DNA from: Leucobacter chromiireducens
Lineage (GTDB): Bacteria; Actinomycetota; Actinomycetes; Actinomycetales; Microbacteriaceae
Assembly: GCF_003917135.1 (NCBI RefSeq)
Contig: NZ_RPDI01000005.1
Location: 86,993-150,992 of the forward strand
Length of the DNA: 64,000 nucleotides
Direction: 5' to 3'
The notes below the pieces were generated by a model. It was not told where the DNA came from and did no database searches. It saw only the letters and a list, made by a program, of their open reading frames with translations. A program made the translations under genes and the position numbers. Position 1 is the stretch's first letter; the number at the start of each line of letters is the position of its first letter. Positions 8,313 through 19,822 of this stretch are shown here, piece after piece.

Positions 8313-9697
8313 TGCGGCGCGCGGTCCTGATCCCGCTGCTGCTGTTTAGCGTGGTGCTCGTCATCGCGCTGCTCGTGCCCACGATGACCCACATCGCTGA
8401 CTCGCGCGCCCAGCGTGTCATGCTGACCAGGCAGGAATCCGCCGAGCATCTCGCTCTCGTCGCGAAGCGCGCGATCGACGACGGTGCGGTGTCCGCACTG
8501 CAGGAGCACATCGATCGCCATGAGCTCCTCTACGACGAGCCGGTGCTCGTGATCGACGCCGCCGGGCGCACGGTCGCGTCGACCGGCGGGATCGATCCGA
8601 AGCGATCCGACATCACGGCGCTCGTCACCGCGTCAGCGCGCACCCTCCCGCCGTGGGACATTCACTCGCTCACCCCGTGGAGCAACGCGAGCGTGCTCGT
8701 CACCGAGCCGGTCATCGGCGGGGTCGAAACAAGCATTGGGACTCTGGTGCTCGAAGCGAATCTGCAACTCGCGAAGCGCGACGTGGCTCGCGCGTGGACG
8801 CTTACGCTGCTCCTCGCCGCTGCGCTCCTGACCGGACTCACCAGCATCGCGCTCTGGTGGACCGGGTGGGTGCTGCGCCCGGTCCGTGCGCTTGATGCTG
8901 CCACCCGAGCCCTGCCCGACCATGCGGCGCCGCGGCTCTCGCCGAGCGGGCCACCGGAGCTCCGCGCCCTTGCGACCAACTTCGACACCATGGCTGCGGG
9001 GGTGACGCACGCGCTCGCGCAGCAGCGCGCGTTCGTCGCTGATGCATCGCATCAACTCCGAAACCCACTCGCAGCGATCCGGCTGAGACTCGACGCGCAG
9101 GAACTCGGCACTGCAACGCCCGACGATCTCCGCATGATCAACGAGGACACCGAACGGTTGGAGCGGATCGTGAACCGGATGCTGCGACTCGCCGGCGTCG
9201 AGCACCGCGTCGCGTCCGCCGAGAATGGGGTGCCCACGTCAGAACCACGGGTGCGGCTCCTCCCGAGCGCCGCGGCACTCGCCGCCCCGCACCGCGTCGC
9301 ACACGAGCGCTTGGGGCAGCGACTCCGCGCAAGCGGCGGCCCGGCCATCGTCGCAATCGCGCTCTCTGACGTCGAAGAAATGCTCACCATTGCGCTCGAG
9401 AACGCGCAGAACTACGCGGGGGCAGGCGCAACGGTCTCGGTGACGATCGCCGCCGACGCGGAGTGGACAGAACTCACCATCAGCGACGATGGGCCGGGGC
9501 TGACCGAGGCAGAGCTGGTACAGGCGCAGGCAAGATTCTGGCGCGCGGACGGTGCTCGTGCCCCGGGAACCGGGCTCGGCCTCGCGATCCTCACTCACCT
9601 CGCGAGAGCGAACGGCGGCACGGCACACCTCGCGCCGGCAGCCGAGGGCGGACTCGCAGTACATATCCGCCTCCCCAGTGCGACGGAGGAACCGTGA
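8312..9697 (+). CDS. Membrane sensor histidine kinase
   Basis: 461 residues. Two membrane segments (about 5-25 and 165-190) flank a roughly 140-residue extracytoplasmic sensor region. Then come a HAMP-like linker, a HisKA domain with His247 in ASHQLRNPLAA, and an ATPase domain with ALENAQNYAGA (N box), SDDGPGL (G1) and GTGLGLAI (G2). GTG start overlapping the regulator stop. The next gene, a TAXI-like lipoprotein, overlaps it by four bases, so a ligand-loaded lipoprotein may touch the sensor region. That link is inference. Confidence 0.93.
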   Translation: MRRAVLIPLLLFSVVLVIALLVPTMTHIADSRAQRVMLTRQESAEHLALVAKRAIDDGAVSALQEHIDRHELLYDEPVLVIDAAGRTVASTGGIDPKRSDITALVTASARTLPPWDIHSLTPWSNASVLVTEPVIGGVETSIGTLVLEANLQLAKRDVARAWTLTLLLAAALLTGLTSIALWWTGWVLRPVRALDAATRALPDHAAPRLSPSGPPELRALATNFDTMAAGVTHALAQQRAFVADASHQLRNPLAAIRLRLDAQELGTATPDDLRMINEDTERLERIVNRMLRLAGVEHRVASAENGVPTSEPRVRLLPSAAALAAPHRVAHERLGQRLRASGGPAIVAIALSDVEEMLTIALENAQNYAGAGATVSVTIAADAEWTELTISDDGPGLTEAELVQAQARFWRADGARAPGTGLGLAILTHLARANGGTAHLAPAAEGGLAVHIRLPSATEEP

Positions 9698-10647
9698 CCG
9701 GCGCAGGCGCCCACCTCACCCGACGCACGCTCCTCGGCGCGGGCTTCGCCGCCGCGGCGGGGATCGTGCTCACCGGGTGTGCTGGGCACTCGACTCCGCG
9801 CGAACTGCGCATGGCGTGCGGTGAGCCGGGCGGCACGTACATTCGATTCGGCAGGCAGCTCGGGGCAGTATATGCACGGCGCGGCACCCGCCTCCGCGCG
9901 CTCACCACCGGAGGAAGCACGGAGAACACCCACCTCATCGCGCAGGGCGACGCCGACCTCGGCATCGCACTCGCAGACGCGGCAATCGAGCACGGCGCCG
10001 GGCTGCTCGCGATCGGCCGCGTCTACCAGAATTACCTGCAGTGCATCGTGAGCCGCACAGGCCCGCTCCCCTCGCAACCGGTGCCAGCCTCCCTGACCGG
10101 AGCGCGCATCTCGATCGGCGCACCGGGATCCGGCACCTCGCTGTCAGCGCGACGCGTGCTCGCTGCGCTCGGCCTCGGCACGAACGCGCACCCGGTCGAG
10201 CTCCTCGAACTCCACCTCGCCGACGCGGTCACCGCACTCGCCGCTGGCACGATCGACGCGGTGATCTGGTCGGGCGGGCTCCCCGTGCCGGAGCTCGACC
10301 GGATCCGTGACACCCACCCGGTGACGCTGCTCGATCTCCAGGCGGCGGTGCCGGAGCTCGCGAAGCGCCACGGATCCGTGTATCAGCCGGCGTCAGTTCC
10401 AGCGGCAGTCTACGAGAGCGCCGACCCCCTTCCCGCCATCGGCGTCTCAAACCTACTGCTCGTGCGCACCGACTTTCCCGAGCGCGACGCGCGCACGCTC
10501 GTCGACCTGCTCATCGACGACGCGGAGCTGCTCATTCCGAGCCCCTCGTACGGCGTGCACTTTCTGTCCCCGCCGACCCTCGTCGGTACGACCCCGATCC
10601 CGCTCCACCCCGCAGCGCAAGCGCGCTACGTTGAGCGTTACGGCTAG
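9694..10647 (+). CDS. TAXI-like substrate-binding lipoprotein encoded with a two-component system
   Basis: 317 residues. The N-terminus has a twin arginine (10-11) and a lipobox LTGC ending at Cys29, so it looks like an exported lipoprotein. TAXI family marks: CGEPGGTYIRFG, TTGGSTENTHLIAQGDADL, GAPGSGTS and DAVIWSGGLPVPE. It resembles the transporter's own binding protein at 4248-5279, including the WSGGLP motif, but clearly differs in sequence. GTG start overlapping the kinase stop by four bases, with a GGAGGA site. Having no permease of its own and being coupled to a kinase, it is probably a ligand-sensing accessory protein for the kinase. Confidence 0.85.
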   Translation: MTGAGAHLTRRTLLGAGFAAAAGIVLTGCAGHSTPRELRMACGEPGGTYIRFGRQLGAVYARRGTRLRALTTGGSTENTHLIAQGDADLGIALADAAIEHGAGLLAIGRVYQNYLQCIVSRTGPLPSQPVPASLTGARISIGAPGSGTSLSARRVLAALGLGTNAHPVELLELHLADAVTALAAGTIDAVIWSGGLPVPELDRIRDTHPVTLLDLQAAVPELAKRHGSVYQPASVPAAVYESADPLPAIGVSNLLLVRTDFPERDARTLVDLLIDDAELLIPSPSYGVHFLSPPTLVGTTPIPLHPAAQARYVERYG

Positions 10648-10739
10648 TGCCCAACCGGTCGTGCCGCACGGGCCGGGAAGTGCCGACATCCCCGTCACCC
10701 GAGTCGAGCTCAGTGCCGATCCCAGCCGCTGCAGTGCCG

Positions 10740-12113
10740 CTACCGGTCGTCGAGGGCCTCGCCGCGGCGGTCGACGAGGCCCCACGTCGCGGCCGCCGCG
10801 ATGATGAAGAACGCGGCGAAGAGCGCGAACGTGAAGCCCGTGCCCGGGCCGGCGAGCAGCACGGGGACGAGCAGCGGCGCGATAATGGACGCGATGCGCC
10901 CGACCCCCGCGGCCCAGCCGGCACCGGTGCCGCGCATGGAGGTCGGGTAGATCTCCGGGGTGACCGCGTAGAGCGCGCCCCACGCGCCCAGGTTGAAGAA
11001 CGAGAGCGCCATCCCAGAGGCGATGATCGCCGACTCCGTGTGCACCGTGCCGAAGAGCACCGCCGAGACCGCGGAACCGACGAGGAACAGGGAGAGCGTT
11101 GGGCGGCGGCCCCACTTCTCGATCAGCCACGCCGCCACCGCGTAGCCGGGCAACTGCGCGAGGGTGATGATCAGCGTGAAGCCGAAGGAGCGCACGAGAC
11201 TGAAACCGGCGTCGACGAGGATGCTCGGGATCCAGATGAACGCGCCGTAGTAGGCGAAGTTGACGCAGAACCAGATCGCCCAGATCGCGAGCGTGCGGCC
11301 GCGGAACTCGCGCGACCAGAGCCCGGCGAGCCGGCTCCCGCCCGAGGTCGCCACCGGGGCTGCGGCAGCGGGCGCGGCAGCGGGCGCAGCAGCCGCCTGC
11401 GCGGTGCCGCCCGGCTCGATGCCGGCTGAGCGCTCGAAGTCGGCGACGATGCGCTCGGCCTCGGCGGTGCGGCCACGGCCCGCGAGCCAGCGCGGCGACT
11501 CGGGCAGCCCCCAGCGCACCGCGAACGCGTAGACCGCTGGGATCGCGCCGATCGCGAAGGCCCAGCGCCAACCGTTCTCGGAGGCCGGCACGACGAAGTA
11601 GCCGATGACGGCGGCCGCGGTCCACCCGACCGCCCAGAAGGCCTCGAGGATCACGATGAGCCTGCCGCGGATGCGCGCGGGCGCGAACTCGCTCACGTAC
11701 GTCGACGCGACCGGCAGCTCGGCGCCCAGGCCGAGGCCGACGAGGAAGCGCAGCACGAGCAGCGCGGCCACCCCGCCGACGAGCGCGCTCGCGCCCGTCG
11801 CCAAGCCGTAGATGAGGAGGGTGAGCGCGAAGATCTGGCGGCGGCCGAAGCGGTCGGCGAGCAGCCCGCCGAGGCTCGCGCCGATCGCCATGCCGACGAA
11901 CCCGATCGAGGCGATGAGCCCGGCCTCGCCGGTGGTGATCCCCCAGTGCTGGGTGAGCGCCGCGATGATGAACGAGATGAGGCCGACGTCCATCGCGTCG
12001 AGCGCCCAGCCGAGCCCCGATCCGGTGAGGAGGCGCCCGTGCTTCTTCGTGAAGGGCAGCGCGTCGAGCCGCTGCGACAGCGAGCGCTCGGGGCTCGTGC
12101 GGTGATCACTCAT
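10740..12113 (-). CDS. MFS transporter (sugar/aromatic-acid porter type)
   Basis: 457 residues, about 12 membrane segments. Conserved marks are GWALDAMDVGLISF in the first helix (the D-x-x-D of aromatic-acid/metabolite symporters), motif A as LADRFGRR, the RGRLIVILEAFWAVG segment and the FTLIITLAQLPGY segment of the second half. The central loop has an Ala-Pro rich low-complexity stretch (about residues 240-256). A leaderless TACGAT box precedes the ATG. It sits 27 bases after sdaA on the same strand and may be partly co-transcribed, which hints at transport of a serine/glycine-related compound, but the family does not show this directly. Confidence 0.85.
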   Translation of the reverse strand: MSDHRTSPERSLSQRLDALPFTKKHGRLLTGSGLGWALDAMDVGLISFIIAALTQHWGITTGEAGLIASIGFVGMAIGASLGGLLADRFGRRQIFALTLLIYGLATGASALVGGVAALLVLRFLVGLGLGAELPVASTYVSEFAPARIRGRLIVILEAFWAVGWTAAAVIGYFVVPASENGWRWAFAIGAIPAVYAFAVRWGLPESPRWLAGRGRTAEAERIVADFERSAGIEPGGTAQAAAAPAAAPAAAAPVATSGGSRLAGLWSREFRGRTLAIWAIWFCVNFAYYGAFIWIPSILVDAGFSLVRSFGFTLIITLAQLPGYAVAAWLIEKWGRRPTLSLFLVGSAVSAVLFGTVHTESAIIASGMALSFFNLGAWGALYAVTPEIYPTSMRGTGAGWAAGVGRIASIIAPLLVPVLLAGPGTGFTFALFAAFFIIAAAATWGLVDRRGEALDDR

Positions 12114-12119
12114 AGGATC

Positions 12120-12125
12120 ATCGTA
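12120..12125 (-). promoter_or_regulatory. -10 box, leaderless start of MFS gene
   Basis: TACGAT on the minus strand, six bases before the ATG at 12113. Confidence 0.45.
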
Positions 12126-12140
12126 GAGGCCAACTGGCCG

Positions 12141-13592
<1,452 letters not shown>

Positions 13593-13621
13593 GTTGCCTC
13601 CTGCGGGTGTCGGTGTGCGGT

Positions 13622-13655
13622 CTCCCGCCGGGTGCGCTGCGGCGCCCGGCGGGAG
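13622..13655 (-). terminator. Hairpin between glyA and sdaA
   Basis: 14-base arms with one mismatch (CTCCCGCCGGGTGC at 13622-13635 and GCGCCCGGCGGGAG at 13642-13655) and a six-base loop. No T-run follows, so it may be a partial terminator or an mRNA-processing barrier that lowers sdaA expression relative to gcv-glyA. Confidence 0.55.
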
Positions 13656-13670
13656 CGTGTGATGCGCCGC

Positions 13671-14993
13671 CTAGCTGAGCGGGGCGATCCCCGGGTAGAG
13701 GGGATGCTCCGCCGCGAGCACGTCGACGCGTGCGCGGAGTGCGGCAAGCACGGCCGGGTCGGCCCCGCCCTCGGCGGTTCCGGCGATCAGCGTCTCGGCG
13801 ATAATGTCCGCCACCTCGGCGAACGCCGCCTCACCGAAGCCGCGCGTGGCGAGCGCCGGCGTGCCGATGCGCAGCCCGCTCGTCACCATCGGCGGCCGCG
13901 GGTCGAACGGCACCGCGTTGCGGTTCACCGTGATCTCCACGGCGGCGAGCAGATCCTCCGCCGCCTGACCGTCGAGCTCGGAGCCGCGCAGGTCGACGAG
14001 CACGAGGTGCACGTCGGTGCCGCCGGTCAGCACGCTGATACCGCGCTCGGTGACGTCCTCGCGGACGAGGCGCTCGGCGAGGATGCGCGCGCCCATCACG
14101 GTGCGCTGCTGGCGCTCGGCGAACTCGGGGGTCGCCGCGACGCCGAACGCGACCGCCTTCCCCGCGATCACGTGCTCAAGCGGCCCGCCCTGCTGGCCGG
14201 GGAACACCGCAGAGTTGATCTTCTTCGCGATCTCGGGATCGTTGGAGAGGATGATGCCGCCGCGCGGGCCGGCGAGCGTCTTGTGCGTCGTCGACGTGGT
14301 CACGTGCGCGTGCGGCACGGGGTTCGGGTGCAGCCCGGCGGCCACGAGGCCGGCGAAGTGCGCCATGTCGACCATGAGGTACGCGCCCACCTCGTCGGCG
14401 ATCGCACGGAAGCGCTCGAAGTCGAGGCGGCGCGGGTACGCGCTCCAGCCGGCGATGATGAGCTTCGGCTGGTGCTCACGCGCGAGGCGCGCCACCTCGT
14501 CCATGTCGACGCGCAGCGTCTCCTCGTCGACGCCGTACGCCGCGACCTCGTACAGCCGGCCGGAGAAGTTGATCTTCATGCCGTGCGTGAGGTGACCGCC
14601 GTGTGCGAGGTTGAGTCCGAGGATCGTGTCGCCCGGTCGGATCAGCGCGTGCATCACCGCGGCGTTCGCCTGCGCGCCCGAGTGCGGCTGCACGTTCGCG
14701 AACTCGGCTCCGAACAGCGCCTTCACGCGGTCGATCGCGAGCGTCTCGATGACGTCGACTTCCTCGCAGCCCCCGTAGTAGCGGCGCCCTGGGTAGCCCT
14801 CGGCGTACTTGTTCGTCAGCACCGAGCCCTGCGCCTGCATCACCGCGACCGCGGTGTGGTTCTCCGAGGCGATCATTTCGAGCCCGCGGCGCTGGCGGGC
14901 GAGCTCGGCGTCGATGCGCTCGGCGACCTCCGGGTCGAGCTCGGCGATCGGGGCGTTCAGCGACGCCGCGGGGATGGGCGTGAAGCGGGTCAC
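13671..14993 (-). CDS. glyA: Serine hydroxymethyltransferase
   Basis: 440 residues. PLP enzyme that interconverts glycine plus methylene-tetrahydrofolate with serine. Family marks: [49 protein letters not shown] and the PLP lysine in [18 protein letters not shown] start that overlaps the gcvH stop by four bases, so the two are translationally coupled. In this operon it takes the methylene-folate made by the cleavage system and builds serine for SdaA. Confidence 0.97.
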   Translation of the reverse strand: MTRFTPIPAASLNAPIAELDPEVAERIDAELARQRRGLEMIASENHTAVAVMQAQGSVLTNKYAEGYPGRRYYGGCEEVDVIETLAIDRVKALFGAEFANVQPHSGAQANAAVMHALIRPGDTILGLNLAHGGHLTHGMKINFSGRLYEVAAYGVDEETLRVDMDEVARLAREHQPKLIIAGWSAYPRRLDFERFRAIADEVGAYLMVDMAHFAGLVAAGLHPNPVPHAHVTTSTTHKTLAGPRGGIILSNDPEIAKKINSAVFPGQQGGPLEHVIAGKAVAFGVAATPEFAERQQRTVMGARILAERLVREDVTERGISVLTGGTDVHLVLVDLRGSELDGQAAEDLLAAVEITVNRNAVPFDPRPPMVTSGLRIGTPALATRGFGEAAFAEVADIIAETLIAGTAEGGADPAVLAALRARVDVLAAEHPLYPGIAPLS

Positions 14994-15367
14994 AACTCTG
15001 CCCCGTTGTCTGCGGCGTACTGCTCAGCGCTGAGCAGCGGGCCGAACTCGGTCACGGCGACCTTGAACAGCCAGGCCGCGCCGTACGGATCCGAGTTGAC
15101 GAGCGCCGGGTCGTCGATGACGGCCTGGTTGACTTCGACGACCTCGCCGGTCACGGGCGAGTAGATCTCGGAGACCGACTTCGTCGACTCGATCTCGCCG
15201 CAGGGGTCGCCTGCGGTGACGGCGCTGCCGACGGCGGGGAGGTCGACGTAGACGACCTCGCCGAGCGCGTCAGCGGCAACTTCGGTGACGCCGATCGTCG
15301 CGGGCGACTCGTCGGTGATCCACTCGTGCTCGGCGGAGTACTGCAGTCCGGTCTGAACCTTGCTCAT
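14990..15367 (-). CDS. gcvH: Glycine cleavage system H protein
   Basis: 125 residues. Lipoyl carrier protein; Lys63 in [15 protein letters not shown] is the lipoylation site. It shuttles the aminomethyl group between GcvP and GcvT. ATG at 15367 with AAGGAC upstream. Normal length for the family. Confidence 0.97.
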   Translation of the reverse strand: MSKVQTGLQYSAEHEWITDESPATIGVTEVAADALGEVVYVDLPAVGSAVTAGDPCGEIESTKSVSEIYSPVTGEVVEVNQAVIDDPALVNSDPYGAAWLFKVAVTEFGPLLSAEQYAADNGAEL

Positions 15368-15426
15368 GATGTGTCCTTTTTTCCTGTCGGGATGCTGGGT
15401 GTAACGGTTGAATGGGGGCGCCGCGG

Positions 15427-16542
15427 CTACTGGGCGCGACGGTAGAACGGGGTGTCGACGACGACGAACATCTCCGGCTTGCCGCGCAGATCGACGCTCA
15501 GCTCCGTGCCTGGGGCCGCGAACGCCGGGTCGATCGACGCGAGCGCGATCGGGAAGCCGAGCGTTGGCGAGGGCTGCCCGCTCGTCACCTCACCGATCTG
15601 CTGCTCCCCCGCGAGCACGGCGTAGCCGGCGCGGCCGGCGCGCCGGCCGGTGCCGCGGAGGCCGACGAGCACGCGGCTCGGCGCGCTCTCGCGGCGCGCC
15701 TCAAGCGCCGCGCGGCCGACGAACTGCTCGGCCTTCTTAAAGGAGACGACGGGGCCGAGGCCGGCCTCGAACGGAGTGATCTCACGGCTGAGTTCGTTGC
15801 CGTAGAGCGGCATCCCCGCCTCAAGGCGCAGCGAGTCGCGCGCGGCGAGCCCGGCTGGGATGAGGCCGTGCGGCGCGCCGGCGGTGAGCAGCGCGCGCCA
15901 CAGCTCGGCGGCCGACGCGTTCGGCACGTACAGTTCGAAGCCGTCCTCGCCCGTGTAGCCGGTGCGCGCGAGGAGCACGTCGAGGCCAGCGACCGTCACG
16001 GGCACCGCGGCGTAGTACTTCAGCTCGCGCACGGTGTCGTGCTGCGCGGCTGGCACGAGCTCGAGCAGGATCGCAACGGAGGCCGGCCCCTGCACGGCGA
16101 TGAGGCTCGTGTCGGCGGACTCGTCCGCGATCGTCACGTCGAAGCCGTCCGCGCGCGCGGCGAACTCGGCGGCGACCACGGGGGCATTGCCCGCGTTCGG
16201 CACGACGAGGAACTCCTCGTCGCCCAGCCGGTACGTGATCAGGTCGTCGATGATCCCGCCGTCCGCGTCGCAGATCAGCGAGTACTTCGCGCGGCCGACC
16301 GCGATCACGGCGAGGTTGCCGACGAGCGCGGTGTTGAGGAACGCGGCGGCGTCGGGGCCGGTGACGCGGATCTCGCCCATGTGCGAGAGGTCGAAGAGGC
16401 CAGCGGCCTCGCGCACGGCGCGGTGCTCGGCGAGTTCGGAGCCGTACTTCAGCGGCATGTCCCAGCCGCCGAAGTCGGTGAACGATGCGCCGAGTTCGGC
16501 GTGCTCAGGGTGCAGTGCGGTGTGTCGGGGCGTGCTCGTCAT
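15427..16542 (-). CDS. gcvT: Aminomethyltransferase (glycine cleavage T protein)
   Basis: 371 residues. Tetrahydrofolate-dependent release of ammonia from the aminomethyl-H protein. Family marks: [13 protein letters not shown] near the N-terminus, [24 protein letters not shown] and [19 protein letters not shown] at 16542 with an AGGAG site; codons further upstream would overlap gcvP and are not used. Lies 13 bases after gcvP. Confidence 0.96.
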   Translation of the reverse strand: MTSTPRHTALHPEHAELGASFTDFGGWDMPLKYGSELAEHRAVREAAGLFDLSHMGEIRVTGPDAAAFLNTALVGNLAVIAVGRAKYSLICDADGGIIDDLITYRLGDEEFLVVPNAGNAPVVAAEFAARADGFDVTIADESADTSLIAVQGPASVAILLELVPAAQHDTVRELKYYAAVPVTVAGLDVLLARTGYTGEDGFELYVPNASAAELWRALLTAGAPHGLIPAGLAARDSLRLEAGMPLYGNELSREITPFEAGLGPVVSFKKAEQFVGRAALEARRESAPSRVLVGLRGTGRRAGRAGYAVLAGEQQIGEVTSGQPSPTLGFPIALASIDPAFAAPGTELSVDLRGKPEMFVVVDTPFYRRAQ

Positions 16543-16555
16543 CGGGTGCTCCTCG

Positions 16556-19405
16556 TTAGTTCTCGAACGCTTCGGGTGCCGGGCAGGAGCAGACCAGGTT
16601 GCGGTCGCCGAAGGCGCCGTCGATCCGACCCACCGGCGGGAAGTACTTGTCGCGGCGCAGCGCCGGCACCGCGTACGCGGCCTGCTCGCGCGAGTACGCG
16701 CGATCCCAGGCGTCGCCGGCGACGACGCGCGCCGTGTGCGGCGCGTTCCGCAGCACGGAGGCGTCGAGTTCCACCGCACCGTCGATGATCTCCGCGATCT
16801 CGGCGCGGATCGTGATCATCGCCTCGATGAAGCGCTCGATCTCGTCGAGGTCCTCGGACTCGGTGGGCTCCACCATCAGCGTGCCGGCGACCGGGAACGC
16901 GAGCGTCGGCGCGTGGAAGCCGAAGTCGATGAGGCGCTTCGCCACGTCCTCAGCGGTGACGCCGGACTTCGCGGTGAGCTCGCGCAGGTCGAGGATGCAC
17001 TCGTGGGCGACGAGGCCGGCCTCGCCGGTGAAGAGCACCGGGAAGTACTCGGTGAGGCGCGCGGCGATGTAGTTCGCGCTGAGCAGCGCGGTCTTCGTGG
17101 CGCGGGTCAGCCCATCGGCCCCCATCATCGCGATGTAGGCGTAGGAAATGGGCAGCACGCCCGCCGAGCCGAACAGCGTGGCGACCACGGGCACGCCGTC
17201 GCTCACCGTGTAGGTGCCGGTCGGATCGTTCGGCACGTACGGCAGCAGGTGCTCAGCGACGCCGATCGGGCCGACGCCGGGGCCGCCACCGCCGTGCGGG
17301 ATCGCGAACGTCTTGTGCAGGTTCAGGTGCGACACGTCGCCACCGAACTTGCCCGGCTGCGCGAGCCCGACGAGCGCGTTCATGTTCGCCCCGTCGATGT
17401 ACACCTGGCCGCCGGCCTCGTGCACGAGCTCGCACACCTCGCGCACGTCGGCGTCGTAGAGCCCGTAGGTGGACGGGTAGGTGATCATGATCGCGGCGAG
17501 CTCCTCACGGTTCGCGTCGATCTTGGCGCGCAGGTCGTCGAGATCGATCGCTCCGGAGTCGGTGTTCTTGACCACGATCACCCGCATGCCCGCCAGCACC
17601 GCCGACGCGGCGTTCGTGCCGTGCGCGGACGCCGGGATCAGGCAGACGGTGCGCTGCGCGTCGCCGTTCGCGCGGTGGTAGCCGCGGATCGCGAGGAGGC
17701 CGGCGTACTCGCCCTGCGCGCCAGAGTTCGGCTGCAGCGAGATGCCGGCGTAGCCGGTGATCTCGACGAGGCGGCGCTCCAGGTCGGCGATCAGCTCGCG
17801 CCAGCCGCGGCTCTGCTCCTCCGGCACGTACGGGTGGATGCCCGCGAACTCCGGCCAGGAGATCGACTCCATCTCCGCGGTCGAGTTGAGCTTCATCGTG
17901 CAGGATCCGAGCGGGATCATGGTCCGGTCGAGCGCGAGGTCGCGGTCGGCGAGGCGGCGGAGGTAGCGCAGCATCTGCGTCTCCGAGCGCATGGAGTTGA
18001 AGATCGGGTGCGTGAGGTAGTCGCTCGTGCGGACGAGATCGGCGACGAAGCCGAGCTCCCCCGGCGCTGCGGCCGCTGCGAGCTCCGCACCGAATGCCGC
18101 GGCGACGGCGGCGACGTGCTCCGGCGTGGTGGTCTCCGAGGTGGAGATGCCGACCGTGTCGGCGTCGATGCGGCGGAGGTTGATGCCTGCGTCGCAGGCG
18201 CGCGCGATGATCTCGTCGGCGCGGCCGGGCACGCGGGCCACGACGGTGTCGAAGAACGACTCGGACGCGAGCTCGATGCCCGCGGCGGCGAGCGAGTGCG
18301 CGATCGTGCGCGCGTGCGCGTGTGCGCGCTCGGCGATCGCGCGCAGCCCCGCTGGGCCGTGGTAGACGGCGTACATTGACGCGGTGATCGCGAGCAGCGC
18401 CTGCGCGGTGCAGATGTTGCTCGTCGCCTTCTCGCGGCGGATGTGCTGCTCTCGGGTCTGCAGGGTGAGGCGGTATGCGGGATCGCCTGCCGAGTCCTTC
18501 GAGACGCCGACGAGGCGGCCGGGCAGCGCGCGCTCGAGGCCCGAGCGGATCGCGAGGTAGGCGGCGTGGGGGCCGCCGAAGAAGAGCGGAACGCCGAAGC
18601 GCTGGGTGTTGCCGACGGCGACGTCGGCGCCCTGCTCGCCAGGCGAGGTGATGAGGGTGAGCGAGAGCAGGTCGGCGATCACGGTGACCATGGCTCCGCG
18701 CTCGTGCGCCGCCGCGATGAGCGCCGACTGATCACGCACGGATCCGTCGTTGCCCGGCTGCTGCAGCACGACGCCGAAAATGTCGCCCTCGGGCAGCCCG
18801 GCCGTGAGGTCGGCCACCTCGACGTCGAAGTCGAGCGCCTCGGCACGGCCCTCGATCACGGCGATGGTCTGCGGGAACACGCTCGCGTCGACGAGCACTC
18901 GGGCGGTCGCGGGCGCCTTCCCCGCGCGGCGCATGAGCAGCACGGCCTCCGCCGCCGAGGACGACTCGTCGAGCATCGACGCGTTCGCGACCGCGAGCCC
19001 CGTGAGGTCCGCCACCATCGTCTGGAAGTTGAGCAGCGCCTCGAGTCGGCCCTGCGAGATCTCCGGCTGGTAGGGCGTGTACGCCGTGTACCAGGCCGGG
19101 CTCTCGAGCACGTTTCGGCGGATCACGGGCGGGGTGTGCGTGTCCGAGAACCCCTGGCCGATCATCTGGGTCTTCAGCACGTTCTTTGCGGCGAGCGCAC
19201 GGAGGTCGGCGAGGATCTCCTCCTCGCTGCGCGCGGCCGGGAGGTCGAGCTCGCCGGCCATGCGAATGTCGGAGGGCACCGCGGTGTCGACGAGCGCGTC
19301 GACGCTCGTGTAGCCGAGCGTGTCAAGCATGGCGGCGATGTCGGCCGGCGTGGTCACGCCGATATGACGGTCGGCGAATACGGTGGGTTGCGAACTAATG
19401 CTCAA
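16556..19405 (-). CDS. gcvP: Glycine dehydrogenase (decarboxylating), P protein
   Basis: 949 residues, the single-chain form of the PLP-dependent decarboxylase. N-terminal half with [25 protein letters not shown] and [11 protein letters not shown]-terminal half with the PLP lysine in [17 protein letters not shown]. The start is TTG at 19405 with a GGAG site seven bases away, a rare start codon that may keep translation low. It is the first gene of the operon and directly follows the glycine riboswitch. No lpd gene lies in this window, so the shared L protein must be encoded elsewhere. Confidence 0.97.
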   Translation of the reverse strand: MSISSQPTVFADRHIGVTTPADIAAMLDTLGYTSVDALVDTAVPSDIRMAGELDLPAARSEEEILADLRALAAKNVLKTQMIGQGFSDTHTPPVIRRNVLESPAWYTAYTPYQPEISQGRLEALLNFQTMVADLTGLAVANASMLDESSSAAEAVLLMRRAGKAPATARVLVDASVFPQTIAVIEGRAEALDFDVEVADLTAGLPEGDIFGVVLQQPGNDGSVRDQSALIAAAHERGAMVTVIADLLSLTLITSPGEQGADVAVGNTQRFGVPLFFGGPHAAYLAIRSGLERALPGRLVGVSKDSAGDPAYRLTLQTREQHIRREKATSNICTAQALLAITASMYAVYHGPAGLRAIAERAHAHARTIAHSLAAAGIELASESFFDTVVARVPGRADEIIARACDAGINLRRIDADTVGISTSETTTPEHVAAVAAAFGAELAAAAAPGELGFVADLVRTSDYLTHPIFNSMRSETQMLRYLRRLADRDLALDRTMIPLGSCTMKLNSTAEMESISWPEFAGIHPYVPEEQSRGWRELIADLERRLVEITGYAGISLQPNSGAQGEYAGLLAIRGYHRANGDAQRTVCLIPASAHGTNAASAVLAGMRVIVVKNTDSGAIDLDDLRAKIDANREELAAIMITYPSTYGLYDADVREVCELVHEAGGQVYIDGANMNALVGLAQPGKFGGDVSHLNLHKTFAIPHGGGGPGVGPIGVAEHLLPYVPNDPTGTYTVSDGVPVVATLFGSAGVLPISYAYIAMMGADGLTRATKTALLSANYIAARLTEYFPVLFTGEAGLVAHECILDLRELTAKSGVTAEDVAKRLIDFGFHAPTLAFPVAGTLMVEPTESEDLDEIERFIEAMITIRAEIAEIIDGAVELDASVLRNAPHTARVVAGDAWDRAYSREQAAYAVPALRRDKYFPPVGRIDGAFGDRNLVCSCPAPEAFEN

Positions 19406-19446
19406 GAGGATCTCCGTAGGTGGGTGTGCGCGGAGCGCACCGGATG

Positions 19447-19650
19447 GATCCTCCCCGCTCTGTTACGGAACCTGAGAGATTCAGGCAGTCCGATCGAGGT
19501 CGGGCGCCCTTGCACCGTCGGTGAGCCGGAAGGACCGACTACTTTCCAGAGTTGCCACGCTGCAGCGGTACAGGTGCCTGAGAGATTCCCGGGGAGGGTT
19601 TGCTCCTACGGCGCCGGGCCCGCACTCGCGTGCCACCCGACTCTCCCGCT
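19447..19650 (-). promoter_or_regulatory. Tandem glycine riboswitch
   Basis: Reading the minus strand from 19650, there are two glycine aptamers. The first has GCGCCGTAGGAGCAA and ends in AATCTCTCAGGCACC. The second has CACCGACGGTGCAAGG and ends in AATCTCTCAGGTTCC. These are the conserved core strings of the gcvT riboswitch class, and the two-aptamer layout with a short linker is the classical cooperative form. It lies about 40 bases before the TTG start of gcvP. The 379-base gap 19406-19784 holds this element; the rest shows only a 12-base palindrome at 19704-19715. Glycine binding is expected to switch the gcv operon on. Confidence 0.93.
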
Positions 19651-19776
19651 TCAGCGTTTTGGCCGATATTCGTAACTGGGTCTCACCATAGCAGTCCGCG
19701 CGCCTCCCGCGGGAGTGTGTCGCGAAGACCGCCCGCGGCACGCTGCCCCGAGCTAGGAAAGCTACCCTGCGGAGTG

Positions 19777-19822
19777 GCGGTAGGTCAGGTCGCGGAGCGG
19801 CGGTACGTCAGGTCGCGGATCG
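19777..19822. repeat. 23-bp tandem duplication at the 3' end of trmB
   Basis: Two copies of GCGGTAGGTCAGGTCGCGGA plus three bases (19777-19799 and 19800-19822) with two mismatches. The period of 23 is not a multiple of three, so the second copy encodes a similar DLTYR tail in another frame. The trmB stop falls in the copy nearer to position 19777. Confidence 0.8.
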
